DNA from: Actinacidiphila oryziradicis
Lineage (GTDB): Bacteria; Actinomycetota; Actinomycetes; Streptomycetales; Streptomycetaceae
DNA length: 55,219 nt
Direction of reading: 5' to 3'
NCBI RefSeq assembly: GCF_005047355.1
Contig: NZ_SUMC01000057.1
Coordinates: 1-55,219, forward strand
Numbering within the stretch: the first letter of the stretch is position 1; the number at the start of each line of letters is the position of its first letter. The notes beneath the pieces were generated by a model, which was not told the origin of the DNA, made no database searches, and saw only the letters and a list, made by a program, of their open reading frames with translations. The position numbers and the translations under genes are program-made. Positions 33,434 through 43,000 of this stretch are shown here, in pieces.

Positions 33434-34123
33434 ATGCGACGAGCGCCCGTGACCGACCGCCCTGCTCCTGCCCATGCCGAGCGCCGCGCCTGCCTCCGGG
33501 CCACCGCGGTACTCGGCGCGCTGTTCGTGCTGCTGCTCGTGCTTGTGGCGGCCCGATGGAGTCCGTTGATGAGGCTGGATGCGAGGACCGCGGCCGACCT
33601 GCACCGGGTCGCGGTGGCGCACCCCGGCTGGACGCACGTCAACCGGGTGCTCACCGACTGGGTGTGGGATCCGTTGACGATGCGCGTGCTGCTCGCCCTC
33701 GCGGTCCTGTGGGCGCTGTGGCGGCGTGAGCTGCGGACCGCGCTGTGGCTGGTGGTGTGCGGCGTGGCCGGCAGTGTGCTGGAGCAGGGGGTGAAGTCGG
33801 CGGTCGGCCGTGCCCGCCCGAGGTGGCCGGACCCGGTGGACAGCGCGAGTTACGCGGCTTTCCCGTCCGGGCACGCGATGACCGCGGCGGTCGTCTGCGG
33901 TGCGCTGCTGTGGCTCTTCCTGCGGCGTACTGGGGCGGGCGTCTGGTGGCGCGGGGCGGCATGGGCACTCGCGGTCGTCTCGGTGGTGGGGGTCGGTTTC
34001 ACCCGGGTCTATCTCGGTGTGCACTGGCCGAGCGATGTGGTCGGCGGATGGCTGTTCGGGGGCGCCGTGGTGGCGGGATCGGCGGCTGTGTGCTCGCCGT
34101 GGCTGGAAGAATCGCGGCCATGA
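33434..34123 (+). CDS. PAP2-family membrane phosphatase
   Basis: 229 residues with about five membrane helices and the three PAP2 motifs: K-S-A-V-G-R-A-R-P, F-P-S-G-H-A-M and T-R-V-Y-L-G-V-H-W-P-S-D. It is predicted to dephosphorylate a lipid phosphate such as undecaprenyl pyrophosphate or phosphatidic acid. The stop overlaps the ATG of the HAD gene (ATGA). It lacks an obvious ribosome site. Confidence 0.9.
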   Translation: MRRAPVTDRPAPAHAERRACLRATAVLGALFVLLLVLVAARWSPLMRLDARTAADLHRVAVAHPGWTHVNRVLTDWVWDPLTMRVLLALAVLWALWRRELRTALWLVVCGVAGSVLEQGVKSAVGRARPRWPDPVDSASYAAFPSGHAMTAAVVCGALLWLFLRRTGAGVWWRGAAWALAVVSVVGVGFTRVYLGVHWPSDVVGGWLFGGAVVAGSAAVCSPWLEESRP

Positions 34124-34827
34124 CGATCAAAGGCTGCATGTTCGACTTCTCGGGGACGCTGCTGCGTATCGAATCCGCCGCCAGCTGGCTGCGAGCAACC
34201 CTGGCCGAGGCGGGAATCGCCGTCCGGGAAGCGGAATCCGCCGCCTACGCGCGGCGTTTGGCCCGGTCCGGCGGGCAGCCCGGCGGGCCACCACCGGAGG
34301 TCATGCCGCCGCACCTGGAGCAGTTGTGGCGTGAACGCGACCGCAGCGCGGCGCAGCACCGTGCCGCCTACACCGCGCTCGCGCGGGAGGCGGAGCTGCC
34401 GTGGGAGGAGCTGTACGACCAGCTGTACGACCGGCATATGGCGCCGGCCGCCTGGACACCGTACCCGGACGCCGCCGAGGTCCTTGGCGAGCTGCGGCGG
34501 CGGGGTATCGCGGTGGCGGTGGTGAGCAATATCGGCTGGGACCTGCGTCCGGTGTTCCGGGAGCACGGTCTTGACCGGTTCGTCGATGTGTTCGTGCTGA
34601 GCTTTGAGCACGGCGTCCAGAAGCCGGAACCGGGGATTTTCCGTATCGCCTGCGAGGGGCTGGGGCTGCCGCCGGAGCAGGTGGCGATGGTCGGGGACGA
34701 CCGGCATGCGGACGCCGGTGCCGCCGCGCTGGGCTGCCCCGTGCATCTCGTCGACCACCTGCCGGTGGAGCGGCGCCCGGACGCGCTGTGGCCGGTCCTC
34801 GGTCTCCTGGACGAGCAGGTCATATGA
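34120..34827 (+). CDS. HAD-superfamily hydrolase with altered motif I
   Basis: 235 residues. HAD motifs are visible: motif I F-D-F-S-G-T-L, motif II V-V-S-N-I-G, motif III Lys in V-Q-K-P-E-P-G-I-F and motif IV M-V-G-D-D-R-H-A-D. The second Asp of the usual DxD in motif I is Ser, which removes the standard acid/base residue of phosphatases. The cap is an alpha-helical C1 type (residues 15-100). It could be a dehalogenase-like or weak phosphatase. It is translationally coupled to the PAP2 gene. Confidence 0.85.
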   Translation: MTIKGCMFDFSGTLLRIESAASWLRATLAEAGIAVREAESAAYARRLARSGGQPGGPPPEVMPPHLEQLWRERDRSAAQHRAAYTALAREAELPWEELYDQLYDRHMAPAAWTPYPDAAEVLGELRRRGIAVAVVSNIGWDLRPVFREHGLDRFVDVFVLSFEHGVQKPEPGIFRIACEGLGLPPEQVAMVGDDRHADAGAAALGCPVHLVDHLPVERRPDALWPVLGLLDEQVI

Positions 34828-34876
34828 ACGACCCGGGGAGCGGGGTCCGGCACAGCCGTCGCGAAGCCCGCGAAGA

Positions 34877-34909
34877 GGTACCCGGCAGTCCCCCGTGCCG
34901 CCGGGTACC
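34877..34909. terminator. Hairpin after the HAD gene
   Basis: GGTACCCGGC and GCCGGGTACC, perfect 10-bp arms around a 13-base loop, 49 bases after the HAD stop codon and 49 bases before the TetR start. No U-tract follows. It probably ends the upstream transcript. Confidence 0.55.
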
Positions 34910-34914
34910 AACGA

Positions 34915-34936
34915 CTCTGAGTATATTGGCTCAGAG
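34915..34936. promoter_or_regulatory. Candidate TetR operator with -10 box
   Basis: CTCTGAG-TATATTGG-CTCAGAG, a perfect 7-8-7 inverted repeat beginning 44 bases before the TetR start. The central TATATT fits a -10 hexamer, so a bound dimer would cover the promoter. Autorepression is the usual arrangement; here it is inference. Confidence 0.55.
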
Positions 34937-34958
34937 CCAGTCAACGCAGGAGTAAAGC

Positions 34959-35597
34959 ATGTCCCCCCGGCGTCCATCGGTCAATGAAGAGATGCGCCGG
35001 CGTTCCCAGGAGCGGTTGCTGCTGGCGACCGTCGAGCTCGTCGAGGAGCACGGTTACGAGGCGACGAAGCTCGGTGACATCGCGGACCGGGCGGGGGCGG
35101 CACGCGGGCTGGTCTCGTACTACTTCCCCGGGAAGCGGCAGCTGTTGCAGTCGGCGACGCACCGGCTGATGCACCAGGAGCTGGCCGCCGCGCTCGAGCG
35201 CGATCCGCGCGAGATCTGCGGGCGGGAGCGGCTGGCACGGGCGATCGACTGCGTTCTGGGGCTGGCCTCCAGGCATCCGGTGCTGATGCGGGCGCATATG
35301 GCGGGGATCCTTCAGGAGGAGGGTTTCGTGCAGTGCCCGGAGCAGCAGCGGCTGGCCGCTCTGTTGCGCGATTCGGTCGCGGGATGGGGGTCGCCCGATC
35401 CGGAGTCGGACTACCGGATGCTGCGGGCGCTGTTGATGGGCGCGGTGTTCGCGCAGCTGCTGCCCGGCGCGCCGATGCCTTCGTCACTGCTGCGGGCGGA
35501 GCTGTTCCAGCGGTTCGGGCTGGAGTGGTTCAGGGGCGTTCCGCCGGGCGGGGAGCCTCCCGGCGGAACGCCGCTGTTCCGTGGCGGTCAGCGGTAG
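34959..35597 (+). CDS. TetR-family transcriptional regulator
   Basis: 212 residues. The N-terminal helix-turn-helix reads T-K-L-G-D-I-A-D-R-A-G-A-A-R-G-L-V-S-Y-Y-F-P-G-K, the core TetR signature. The C-terminal ligand domain is unassigned. AGGAG precedes the ATG. Its 3' end overlaps the convergent decayed LVIVD gene by 10 bases. The only clear target is itself, through the palindrome upstream. Confidence 0.88.
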   Translation: MSPRRPSVNEEMRRRSQERLLLATVELVEEHGYEATKLGDIADRAGAARGLVSYYFPGKRQLLQSATHRLMHQELAAALERDPREICGRERLARAIDCVLGLASRHPVLMRAHMAGILQEEGFVQCPEQQRLAALLRDSVAGWGSPDPESDYRMLRALLMGAVFAQLLPGAPMPSSLLRAELFQRFGLEWFRGVPPGGEPPGGTPLFRGGQR

Positions 35598-36549
35598 CCG
35601 GGCTGGCTCGGACGTTGAGCTCGGCCAGGCGGACCCGTTTGGCGCTGTCGGTGCGCCGGTCGGAGATCTTCAGGACGTCGAAGCCTTCGCGGATGTCGTT
35701 GGAGTAGATGTAGCCGTTGTAGTAATAGGCGGACCACGAGTCGCCGACTGTGAAGGTGTCGGCCGAGATAGGGCCGCGCTCGAAGAATCCGATCTCCTGG
35801 GGGTGGGCCGAGTCGGTGAAGTCCCAGACGGAGACGCCGCCCTGGTACCAGGCCTGGACCATGGCCCGGGATGCGAAGGCGTCGATCAGCGGCCTCCGGC
35901 CGCGGGGAGGACCAGTGCGTCCAAGACCGTTCGGGACGTGCCGGTGAGCCAGGGCACACTCCTGCTCACTGACCAGGAACGGTAGACGGTGATGTCGTGG
36001 CAGCCGGTGGTGGCCGAGACACTCGCCTTGGTGTCGGTGGCCGGGATGCCGGGGTTACCGCCGTCCGGGAAGAGCACGGGGAAGTTGACGACCGCTGAGG
36101 CCTCGGGGTTGGCGCGGGGGACCTTGGCCACGGAGATTCCGTCGTGCGGCGGCCGGCAGTCACGCTTGGTCGGCACGAATGTGTGGGTGTGCGAGCCGCA
36201 GTCGGTCTCGACGGCGGCCACGTATCCGGGGTTGCCTTGTCGCTGATGTCGAAGACCTTGATGCCCTCCCAGGAGGACTTCTCGGTGGCGGGCTGGGTGG
36301 TGCTCGCACAGGAGTTGTCATTGCGGGAGGAGTCGGTGGACAGGATCAGCAGATTCCCGGAGACGGAGATGCCGTTGTGCGATCCGGGACAGAACACCCG
36401 GCCCACGATCTCCGGGGTTGCGGGTGGGCTGATGTCGTATACGACAAAGCCGTCGTGGTTTCCGGCGAAGGCGTACTGCCCCTGGAACGCCAGGCCGGAG
36501 TCGACGCTTGGAGGGCTTGCTTGGGAATGTTGACCAGGTGTTGGACATT
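35588..36549 (-). pseudogene. Decayed LVIVD-repeat protein gene
   Basis: Minus-strand fragments in three frames match, in order, an LVIVD beta-propeller protein as remembered from Streptomyces: N-V-Q-H-L-V-N-I-P-K near 36540, then G-S-H-N-G-I-S-V-S-G-N-L-L-I-L-S-T-D-S-S, G-S-H-T-H-T-F-V-P, N-F-P-V-L-F-P-D-G-G-N-P-G, T-G-C-H-D-I-T-V, and finally M-V-Q-A-W-Y-Q-G-G-V-S-V-W-D-F. At least three frameshifts and a large internal deletion after H-D-I-T-V are apparent. The proper C-terminus S-Q-P-G-Y-R-stop (35588) needs one more frame change. The 5' end is lost against the DUF305 remnant. Confidence 0.75.
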
Positions 36550-37111
36550 TGCTGCGGCCCGGACAGCGGCACGAAGGCGGGCGGTGGCCCCGGGGTCATC
36601 GCTGCGGGCAAGCCGGGCGAGGACGCCTCGACACTCTCCGCCGCGGAAGCGGCGAAGGCCCACCCCGACGACACGCCCGATCAAGCCGATATCGGCTATG
36701 TGACCAGGATGGTCGAACACCATCAGCGGGCGCTGCTGATGAGCGGGCTCGCTGCGAAGCGTGCGGAGTCCAAGTGGCTGAAGGGACTCGCGGACCGGAT
36801 CTCGGCTTCCCAGGGGCCGGAGATCACGACGATGAGTGCCTGGCTGAAGGCCAACGGCGGCATGGCGGAGCACAGCGCACACGAGCACGGCGCCATGCCG
36901 GGCACGGCTACGGACCAGCAGATCGCCGAGCGGGAGCGGCCCGGGGTGCGGCGTTCGAGCGGCTGTTCCTGAAACTGATGATCACACATCAGCAGGGAGC
37001 GGTCACGATGGCCACCGACGTGCTCTCGGCCGGGAACGACATCCAGGTGGGGGAATGGGCGACCGAAGTGACAGCCCAGCAGACCAGCGAGATCGCACGC
37101 ATGCGCGGCCT
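36550..37111 (+). pseudogene. Decayed DUF305 lipoprotein gene
   Basis: The first frame encodes C-G-P-D-S-G-T-K-A-G-G-G then the DUF305 core with T-R-M-V-E-H-H-Q-R-A-L-L-M. Near 36930-36940 a one-base shift moves it to the next frame, which continues F-E-R-L-F-L-K-L-M-I-T-H-Q-Q-G-A-V-T-M-A to E-I-A-R-M-R. The signal peptide and start codon are missing; the reading begins at what would be the lipobox Cys and abuts the LVIVD remnant. No stop follows the domain, so its second frame runs into the reductase gene. DUF305 proteins are ferritin-like, metal-binding and often copper-associated. Confidence 0.75.
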
Positions 37112-37178
37112 TCGCCGACCTCCCGCGGACCGGGCTCCGGTGCCATGCTGGACGTACCCAGCGGGAAGGAGCCTGCCC

Positions 37179-38522
37179 GTGCTTCGCGTCGCAGTCGTCG
37201 GATCCGGTCCGAGCGGTGTCTACACGGCGGAGGCGCTGGTCCGCCAGGACACGGTGCCCGATGTGGCGGTGGATGTGCTCGACCGGCTGCCGTGCCCGTA
37301 CGGCCTGGTGCGGTACGGCGTCGCACCCGACCACGAGAAGATCAAATCCCTCCAGGGCAATCTGCGCGGGGTCCTGGAGGGCCCCAGGGTGCGCTTTCTG
37401 GGCAATGTGACGGTGGGCGAAAGGCTGGGCCCGGCCGAGCTGCTCGGCCTCTACCACGCGGTGGTGTACTGCGTAGGGGCCGCGGCCGACCGCAGGCTGG
37501 GCGTGCCCGGCGAGGATCTGCCCGGCAGCTGCTCCGCCACCCGTTTCGTGTCCTGGTACAGCGCGCACCCCGACGAACCCCCGGACGGCTTCGCACTGCA
37601 GGCCCGCTCGGCAGTGGTGATCGGCGTCGGCAATGTGGCGGTGGACGTGGCCCGGATCCTGGCGCGCGGCGCGCAGGACCTGCGCCGCACCGATGTGCCC
37701 GACGCGGCGCTGCGTGCGCTGGCCGGCAGCCGGGTCACGGATGTGCACATCGTGGGGCGGCGCGGTCCGTCGCAGGCGAAGTTCACCACCAAGGAGCTCC
37801 GGGAGCTGGGCGGCCTGCCGGAAGTGGACGTGCTCGTACGGCCGCAGGAGCTGGAACTCGACCCGGCGTACACGGATCCGTCGGGACTGCCGGCGGTGGC
37901 ACGGCGGAACGTGGAAGTGCTGCGGGAGTGGGCGGAGCGGGTGCCGCGCGAACGGGCGCGCCGGCTCCATCTGCGGTTCTTCCTGCGGCCGGCGGAGCTG
38001 CTCGGCGAGGGCCGGGTGGCGGGGGCGCGTTTCGAGCGGACGACGCCCGACGAGTGCGGCGGGGTTACCGGGACGGGGCGTTACGAGGAGATCGGCGCGC
38101 AGCTGGTGCTGCGGTCCGTCGGCTACCGCGGGGTACCGCTGGCCGGGCTGCCCTTCGACGAGGGGCGTGGGGTCGTGCCCAACGAGGAGGGCCGGGTGCT
38201 ACGGGACGGGGCGCGGTCGCCGGGCGAGTATGTCGCCGGGTGGATCAAGCGCGGCCCGACCGGGGTGATCGGCACCAACCGGCCGTGCGCCAAGCAGACG
38301 GCGGCGGCGCTCGTCGCCGACGCGCCCATGCTGCTGCGGGCACGGAAGGTGCCGGGCGATCCGCTGGACGGGCTCCGCGCCCTGGGACAGGACCCGGTGG
38401 CGTGGCCCGGCTGGCTGGCGATCGAGGCGGCGGAAGCGGCACTGGGGCGCACCCTGGAGCGTACGACGGTCAAGATCCCTGACTGGCCGGGACTGCTGAC
38501 CGCGGCGCACCCCGGGCGGTGA
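37179..38522 (+). CDS. Ferredoxin/adrenodoxin-NADP+ reductase-like flavoprotein (FprA type)
   Basis: 447 residues, full length for FprA/adrenodoxin reductase. The FAD loop is V-V-G-S-G-P-S-G near the N-terminus, R-L-P-C-P-Y-G-L-V-R-Y-G-V-A-P-D-H follows, the NADPH loop is V-I-G-V-G-N-V-A-V-D-V-A, and the late W-I-K-R-G-P-T-G-V-I-G-T-N motif is present. It transfers electrons from NADPH to a ferredoxin, typically for a cytochrome P450. The GTG has GGGAAGGAG upstream. No ferredoxin or P450 gene lies nearby. Confidence 0.92.
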   Translation: MLRVAVVGSGPSGVYTAEALVRQDTVPDVAVDVLDRLPCPYGLVRYGVAPDHEKIKSLQGNLRGVLEGPRVRFLGNVTVGERLGPAELLGLYHAVVYCVGAAADRRLGVPGEDLPGSCSATRFVSWYSAHPDEPPDGFALQARSAVVIGVGNVAVDVARILARGAQDLRRTDVPDAALRALAGSRVTDVHIVGRRGPSQAKFTTKELRELGGLPEVDVLVRPQELELDPAYTDPSGLPAVARRNVEVLREWAERVPRERARRLHLRFFLRPAELLGEGRVAGARFERTTPDECGGVTGTGRYEEIGAQLVLRSVGYRGVPLAGLPFDEGRGVVPNEEGRVLRDGARSPGEYVAGWIKRGPTGVIGTNRPCAKQTAAALVADAPMLLRARKVPGDPLDGLRALGQDPVAWPGWLAIEAAEAALGRTLERTTVKIPDWPGLLTAAHPGR

Positions 38523-38624
38523 CGCGTCCCGGACGGTGCCCCACAGGGACCGGCACAAATGGACCGGCGCACAGGCGCCGGCATGCGGGCGGCGACACAC
38601 GAGTGAAACACCGGCGACATCAAC

Positions 38625-38642
38625 AAACTGTTTAAGCGGTTT
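38625..38642. promoter_or_regulatory. Candidate regulatory palindrome upstream of the NCS2 permease
   Basis: AAACTG-TTTAAG-CGGTTT, an imperfect 6-6-6 inverted repeat in the only AT-rich stretch of the 162-bp gap before the permease. It may bind a purine- or pyrimidine-responsive regulator, but no such regulator gene is adjacent. Confidence 0.3.
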
Positions 38643-38684
38643 ACGGTTTCGAGGATCCCTGACCCGCAGCATCCAGGAGTGCTC

Positions 38685-40025
38685 ATGCCGCCCGCACCGG
38701 TCCATCCCGTCGACGAGGTCCTGCCTCCCTCACAACTTGGCGCGTTCGGCCTCCAGCATGTGCTCGCCATGTACGCGGGTGCGGTGGCCGTGCCTCTCAT
38801 CGTCGGCGGATCGCTGAAAATGCCGCCCGCCGACCTGGCGTATCTCATCACCGCCGATCTGCTGCTGTGCGGGATAGCCACACTGCTCCAGTGCGTGGGC
38901 TGGTGGCGGTTCGGAGTGCGGCTGCCGATCATGCAGGGCTGTACGTTCGCGGCGGTGTCGCCGATGGTGCTGATCGGCCAGCACGGCGGACTGCCGGCGA
39001 TCTACGGGTCCGTCATCGTGGCCGGAGTGGCGATGATCCTGCTGGCGCCGGTATTCGGGCGGCTGTTGCGGTTCTTCCCGCCGCTGGTGACGGGCACGGT
39101 GATCCTGGTGATCGGGCTGAGCCTGCTGCCGGTGGCCGGCAACTGGGCGGCGGGCGGCACCGGTTCGGCCGACTTCGGTGCGCCGAAAAATCTTGGGCTG
39201 GCAGCCGGGGTACTGGTGGCGATCCTCGCGATCCAGCGGTTCGCTCCGGAGTTCATCGGCCGGGTCGCGGTACTGGCCGGCATCGCGCTCGGGATGGTGG
39301 TGGCGGTACCGCTGGGATTCACCGACTTCGGCGGGGTCGGGGACGCGGACTGGGTGGGCATCAGCACGCCGTTCCACTTCGGGACGCCGGCCTTCCAGGG
39401 CGCTGCGATCGTCTCGATGCTGGTGGTGGCGCTGGTGACGATGACCGAGACCACCGGTGACTTCATCGCGGTCGGCGAGCTGACAGGCCGGCGGGTGGAG
39501 CCCGGACGACTCGCGGACGGCCTGCGCGCGGACGGGGTGTCCACGGTGCTCGGCGGTGTGTTCAACACCTTTCCGTACACCGCGTTCGCCCAGAATGTCG
39601 GTCTGGTGGGGCTGACCCAAGTGCGCAGCCGCTGGGTGGTGGCGACGGCGGGCGGCATCCTCGTGCTGCTCGGCCTGCTGCCGAAACTCGGTGCGGTGGT
39701 CGCGGCCATACCGGCACCGGTGCTGGGTGGCGCGGGGCTGGTGATGTTCGGGACGGTGGCGGCGAGCGGGCTGCGGACGCTGGCCACGGTCGACTTCAAG
39801 GACAACCACAATCTGACGGTGGTCGCGGTGTCGGTCGCGGTCGGACTCCTGCCGGTCGGCGTACCGGACGTCTACAAGCAGTTCCCCGACTGGTTCCAGA
39901 CGGTGATGGACAGCGGGATCAGCGCCGGGTGCCTTACCGCGATCGCGCTCAACCTGCTCTTCAACCATCTGCCGGACAGGAGCGGGTCAGGGGCCCCTCT
40001 GCCGGATGGCGGCGGGCTCAGCTGA
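38685..40025 (+). CDS. NCS2-family nucleobase permease (xanthine/uric acid/uracil type)
   Basis: 446 residues with about 13-14 membrane helices. The NCS2 signature is Q-N-V-G-L-V-G-L-T-Q-V-R-S-R, with E-T-T-G-D in the preceding helix region. The form resembles purine (xanthine or urate) permeases more than UraA. It should import a nucleobase with protons. The ATG follows CAGGAG. Its end overlaps the convergent GH3 gene by 8 bases. No purine catabolic genes are in the window. Confidence 0.9.
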   Translation: MPPAPVHPVDEVLPPSQLGAFGLQHVLAMYAGAVAVPLIVGGSLKMPPADLAYLITADLLLCGIATLLQCVGWWRFGVRLPIMQGCTFAAVSPMVLIGQHGGLPAIYGSVIVAGVAMILLAPVFGRLLRFFPPLVTGTVILVIGLSLLPVAGNWAAGGTGSADFGAPKNLGLAAGVLVAILAIQRFAPEFIGRVAVLAGIALGMVVAVPLGFTDFGGVGDADWVGISTPFHFGTPAFQGAAIVSMLVVALVTMTETTGDFIAVGELTGRRVEPGRLADGLRADGVSTVLGGVFNTFPYTAFAQNVGLVGLTQVRSRWVVATAGGILVLLGLLPKLGAVVAAIPAPVLGGAGLVMFGTVAASGLRTLATVDFKDNHNLTVVAVSVAVGLLPVGVPDVYKQFPDWFQTVMDSGISAGCLTAIALNLLFNHLPDRSGSGAPLPDGGGLS

Positions 40026-43000
40026 CGGTCCACACGAAGCCGGCGGTGTCGGTGGCGCCGGTGCGGTCGGTCGCGGTGACGCTGACCGTGCTGGTGCCGG
40101 TGGAGGTGGCGGTTCCGGAGATCACACCCGAGGGGCTGATGGACAGCCCTGCGGGCAGGCCGGCCGCTGTGAAGGTGAGGGCGGACCCGGCGGTCGTGGT
40201 GTGTCCGGCGATCGGGAGTCGTACCGCCGTGCGGACCAGGCTGCTCATGCCGTGCGGGTTGGTCACGGTGACGGTGGTACCCGGACTCCCGGTGCCGGTG
40301 GTAACCGTCTTCGCGCTCAGCGTGCTGCTGACCGTCAAGGTCCCGGTCAGGGGCAGGTTGCGGGAGGAGTCGCCCATCATGATCTGGTAGCTGCCCGCGG
40401 TGGTCGTCCAGCCGCCGGCGCTGTCCGCCCAGTGCGCCAGGTCGTGCGCGGTGACGGTGAACTGCACGGACTGGCTCGCCCCCGGCTGCAGGTCGACCCG
40501 ATGGAATCCCTTGAGCTGCTTGGCCGGCTCGCCGGTGGAGGCGGGGTCTGCGACGTAGAGCTGGGCGATCTCGGCGCCCGCGCGGCTCCCGGTGTTGGTG
40601 ACGGTCGCGCTGACCGTTGCGTTGCCGCTCGCGTCGAGCGCGCCGACCTGGATGCCGGAGAAGGAGAAGGTCGTGTACGACAGGCCGAATCCGAAGGGGT
40701 ACAGCGGAGTGATGTTGTTTGCGTCGTACCAGCGGTAGCCGACTTTCAGGCCCTCCGAGTACTGCACTGTGCTGCCGTCGCCGGGCCACTGCGCGGTGGT
40801 GTGGGCGGGGACGTCGGCCAGGCTGGCCGGGAAGGTGACGGGCAGCTTCCCCGAGGGGTTGACGTCGCCGAACAGCAGCGCGGCCACGGCGTTGCCCACC
40901 TCCTGCCCGGCGTACCAGTTCTCCAGCACACCCTGGACCTGGCCCAGCCACGGCATGGTGACCGCCGAGCCCGTGTTGAGGACCACGATGGTCTTCGGGT
41001 TGGCGGCCGCGACCTGCGAGATCAGCGAGTTCTGCTGCCCCGGCAGGTCGATGCTGGTCAGGTCGGTGCCCTCCTGCTCCCCGTAGCTGGCGAAGACGAT
41101 CGCCACGTCGGAGCTACGGGCCAAGGTGACCGCCGACGCGATGTCGGAGGCGTCGTTGTACTGCACGCTCACCCCTGAGCCGGCCCGGTTCTGGATGCCG
41201 GTCAGCGGCGAGACAGTGCCGGAGCTGGTAGCGGTGGCGCTGCCGCCGCCCACGCTCTGTACCCCGGCGCCGCCGTCGGCACCCAGGACCGCGATGGAGT
41301 GCACCGAGGAGGTCGAGAGCGGCAGGACCCCGGTGTTCTTCAGCAGGACGCTGCCCTGTTCGGCGACCTGGCGGGCGGTCACCTGGTGGGCGGTCGTGGT
41401 GACGACGGCGCCGGTCGAGCCGGTTTTGGTCTTGTCGAAGAGGCCGAAGGCGAACATCTGGGTCAGCACCCGGCTGACCATGGTGTTCAGCGTGGCCTGG
41501 CTGACCTGGCCGTTCGCGAGTGCCTGGCTGAGGAAGTCCGCGTAGAAGTAGCCGCCGGGCATCTCCATCGTCATCCCGTTGTTCGCGGAGTCGACGGTGG
41601 AGTGGGCGGCGCCCCAGTCGCTGGTGACGAATCCGCCGAAGCCCGCCTGCTGGTAGAGGGCGGTGTTCAGCAGATAGGGGTTCTGGCAGGCGTAGGTGCC
41701 GTTGACCGTGCTGTAGCCGCACATCACCGAGGCGGCAGCGCCCTTGCTCACCGCGGCCTGGAAGCCGGGCAGGTAGATCTCCTGCAGGGTGCGGGTGTCC
41801 ACGACGGCGTTGTCGGCGGGACCGTTGCGGTTGGTCTCCTGGTTGTACACGGCCGCGTGCTTGGCCTGCGCCATGACGCCCCGGCTCTGCAGGCCCTGGA
41901 TGCCGGCGGTGGCCATCTGCGCGGTGAGGTAGGGGTCCTCGCTGTACGTCTCGAAGGCCCGGCCCCAGCGCGGATCGCGGACGATGTTGAGCGTCGGGCC
42001 GAGCGCGACATCGGCGCCCTTGCCCGCGAACTCGTTCCCGGCGACCGCGCCGTACTGCTGCTGCAATCCGGTGTCCCAGGTCGCGGCGGAGGCCACGGCC
42101 GCGGGCAGCTGGGTCACGCCGCCGAGGCCGTCACCCACACCACTGGGGCCGTCCTGGAAGCCCATCGAGGGGATGCACAGGGAGGGGATCGCGGAGAGGT
42201 TGCCGATGTAGGGCGAGGCGTTGCCGTTCCCGTGCAGCATCGAGATCTTCTGGGCCTGCGTCATCTGCGCCATGACCTGGGCGACGCGGTCGGCGACGGG
42301 CGCGCTGGAGCCCACCCACGGGCAGACCCCGTTCCCTCCGGAGGGCGGGGTCGTGGTGCCGCCCGGCGTGAGGATCGTGAACTCCCAGAGGGAGTAGCCG
42401 TACTGGGTGGCGCGCTGGGTGCCGTACATCCGCACATACCGTCCGGTGCCGGACAGGGTCAGGGTCTCGGTACCGCCCGCGCCGGTGGTGGTGGAGTAGA
42501 CGGAGGTCCAGCTCGTCCCGTTCGCCGAGATCTGGATCTGGTACGCCTTGGCGTACGCGGTCTCCCAGCTCAGCTCGGCCCCGCAGATCGTCTGGCTGGA
42601 GCCCAGGTCGACCTGCAGCCACTGCGGGTCGCTGGCGGCGCTGGACCAGCGGGTACCCAGGTTTCCGTCGAACGCCGAGGCGGCCGGGGTGCCTGTGTTC
42701 TCGGTGGAGGACGCGGTGGCGGGCTGGTTCAGCGCGGCTGTCGTGGTGCCACAGGCGGCGGCCGCCGTGCCCCCGTAGACCTGGAACTCCCAGAGGGAGT
42801 AGCCGTACTGGGTGGCGCGCTGGGTGCCGTACATCCGCACATACCGTCCGGTGCCGGTCAGGGTCAGGGTCTCGGTACCGCCCGCGCCGGTGGTGGTGGA
42901 GTAGACGGAGGTCCACCTCGTCCCGTCCGCCGAGATCTGGATCTGGTACGCCTTGGCGTACGCGGTCTCCCAGTTCAGGACGACCTGGCTGACCGACTGG

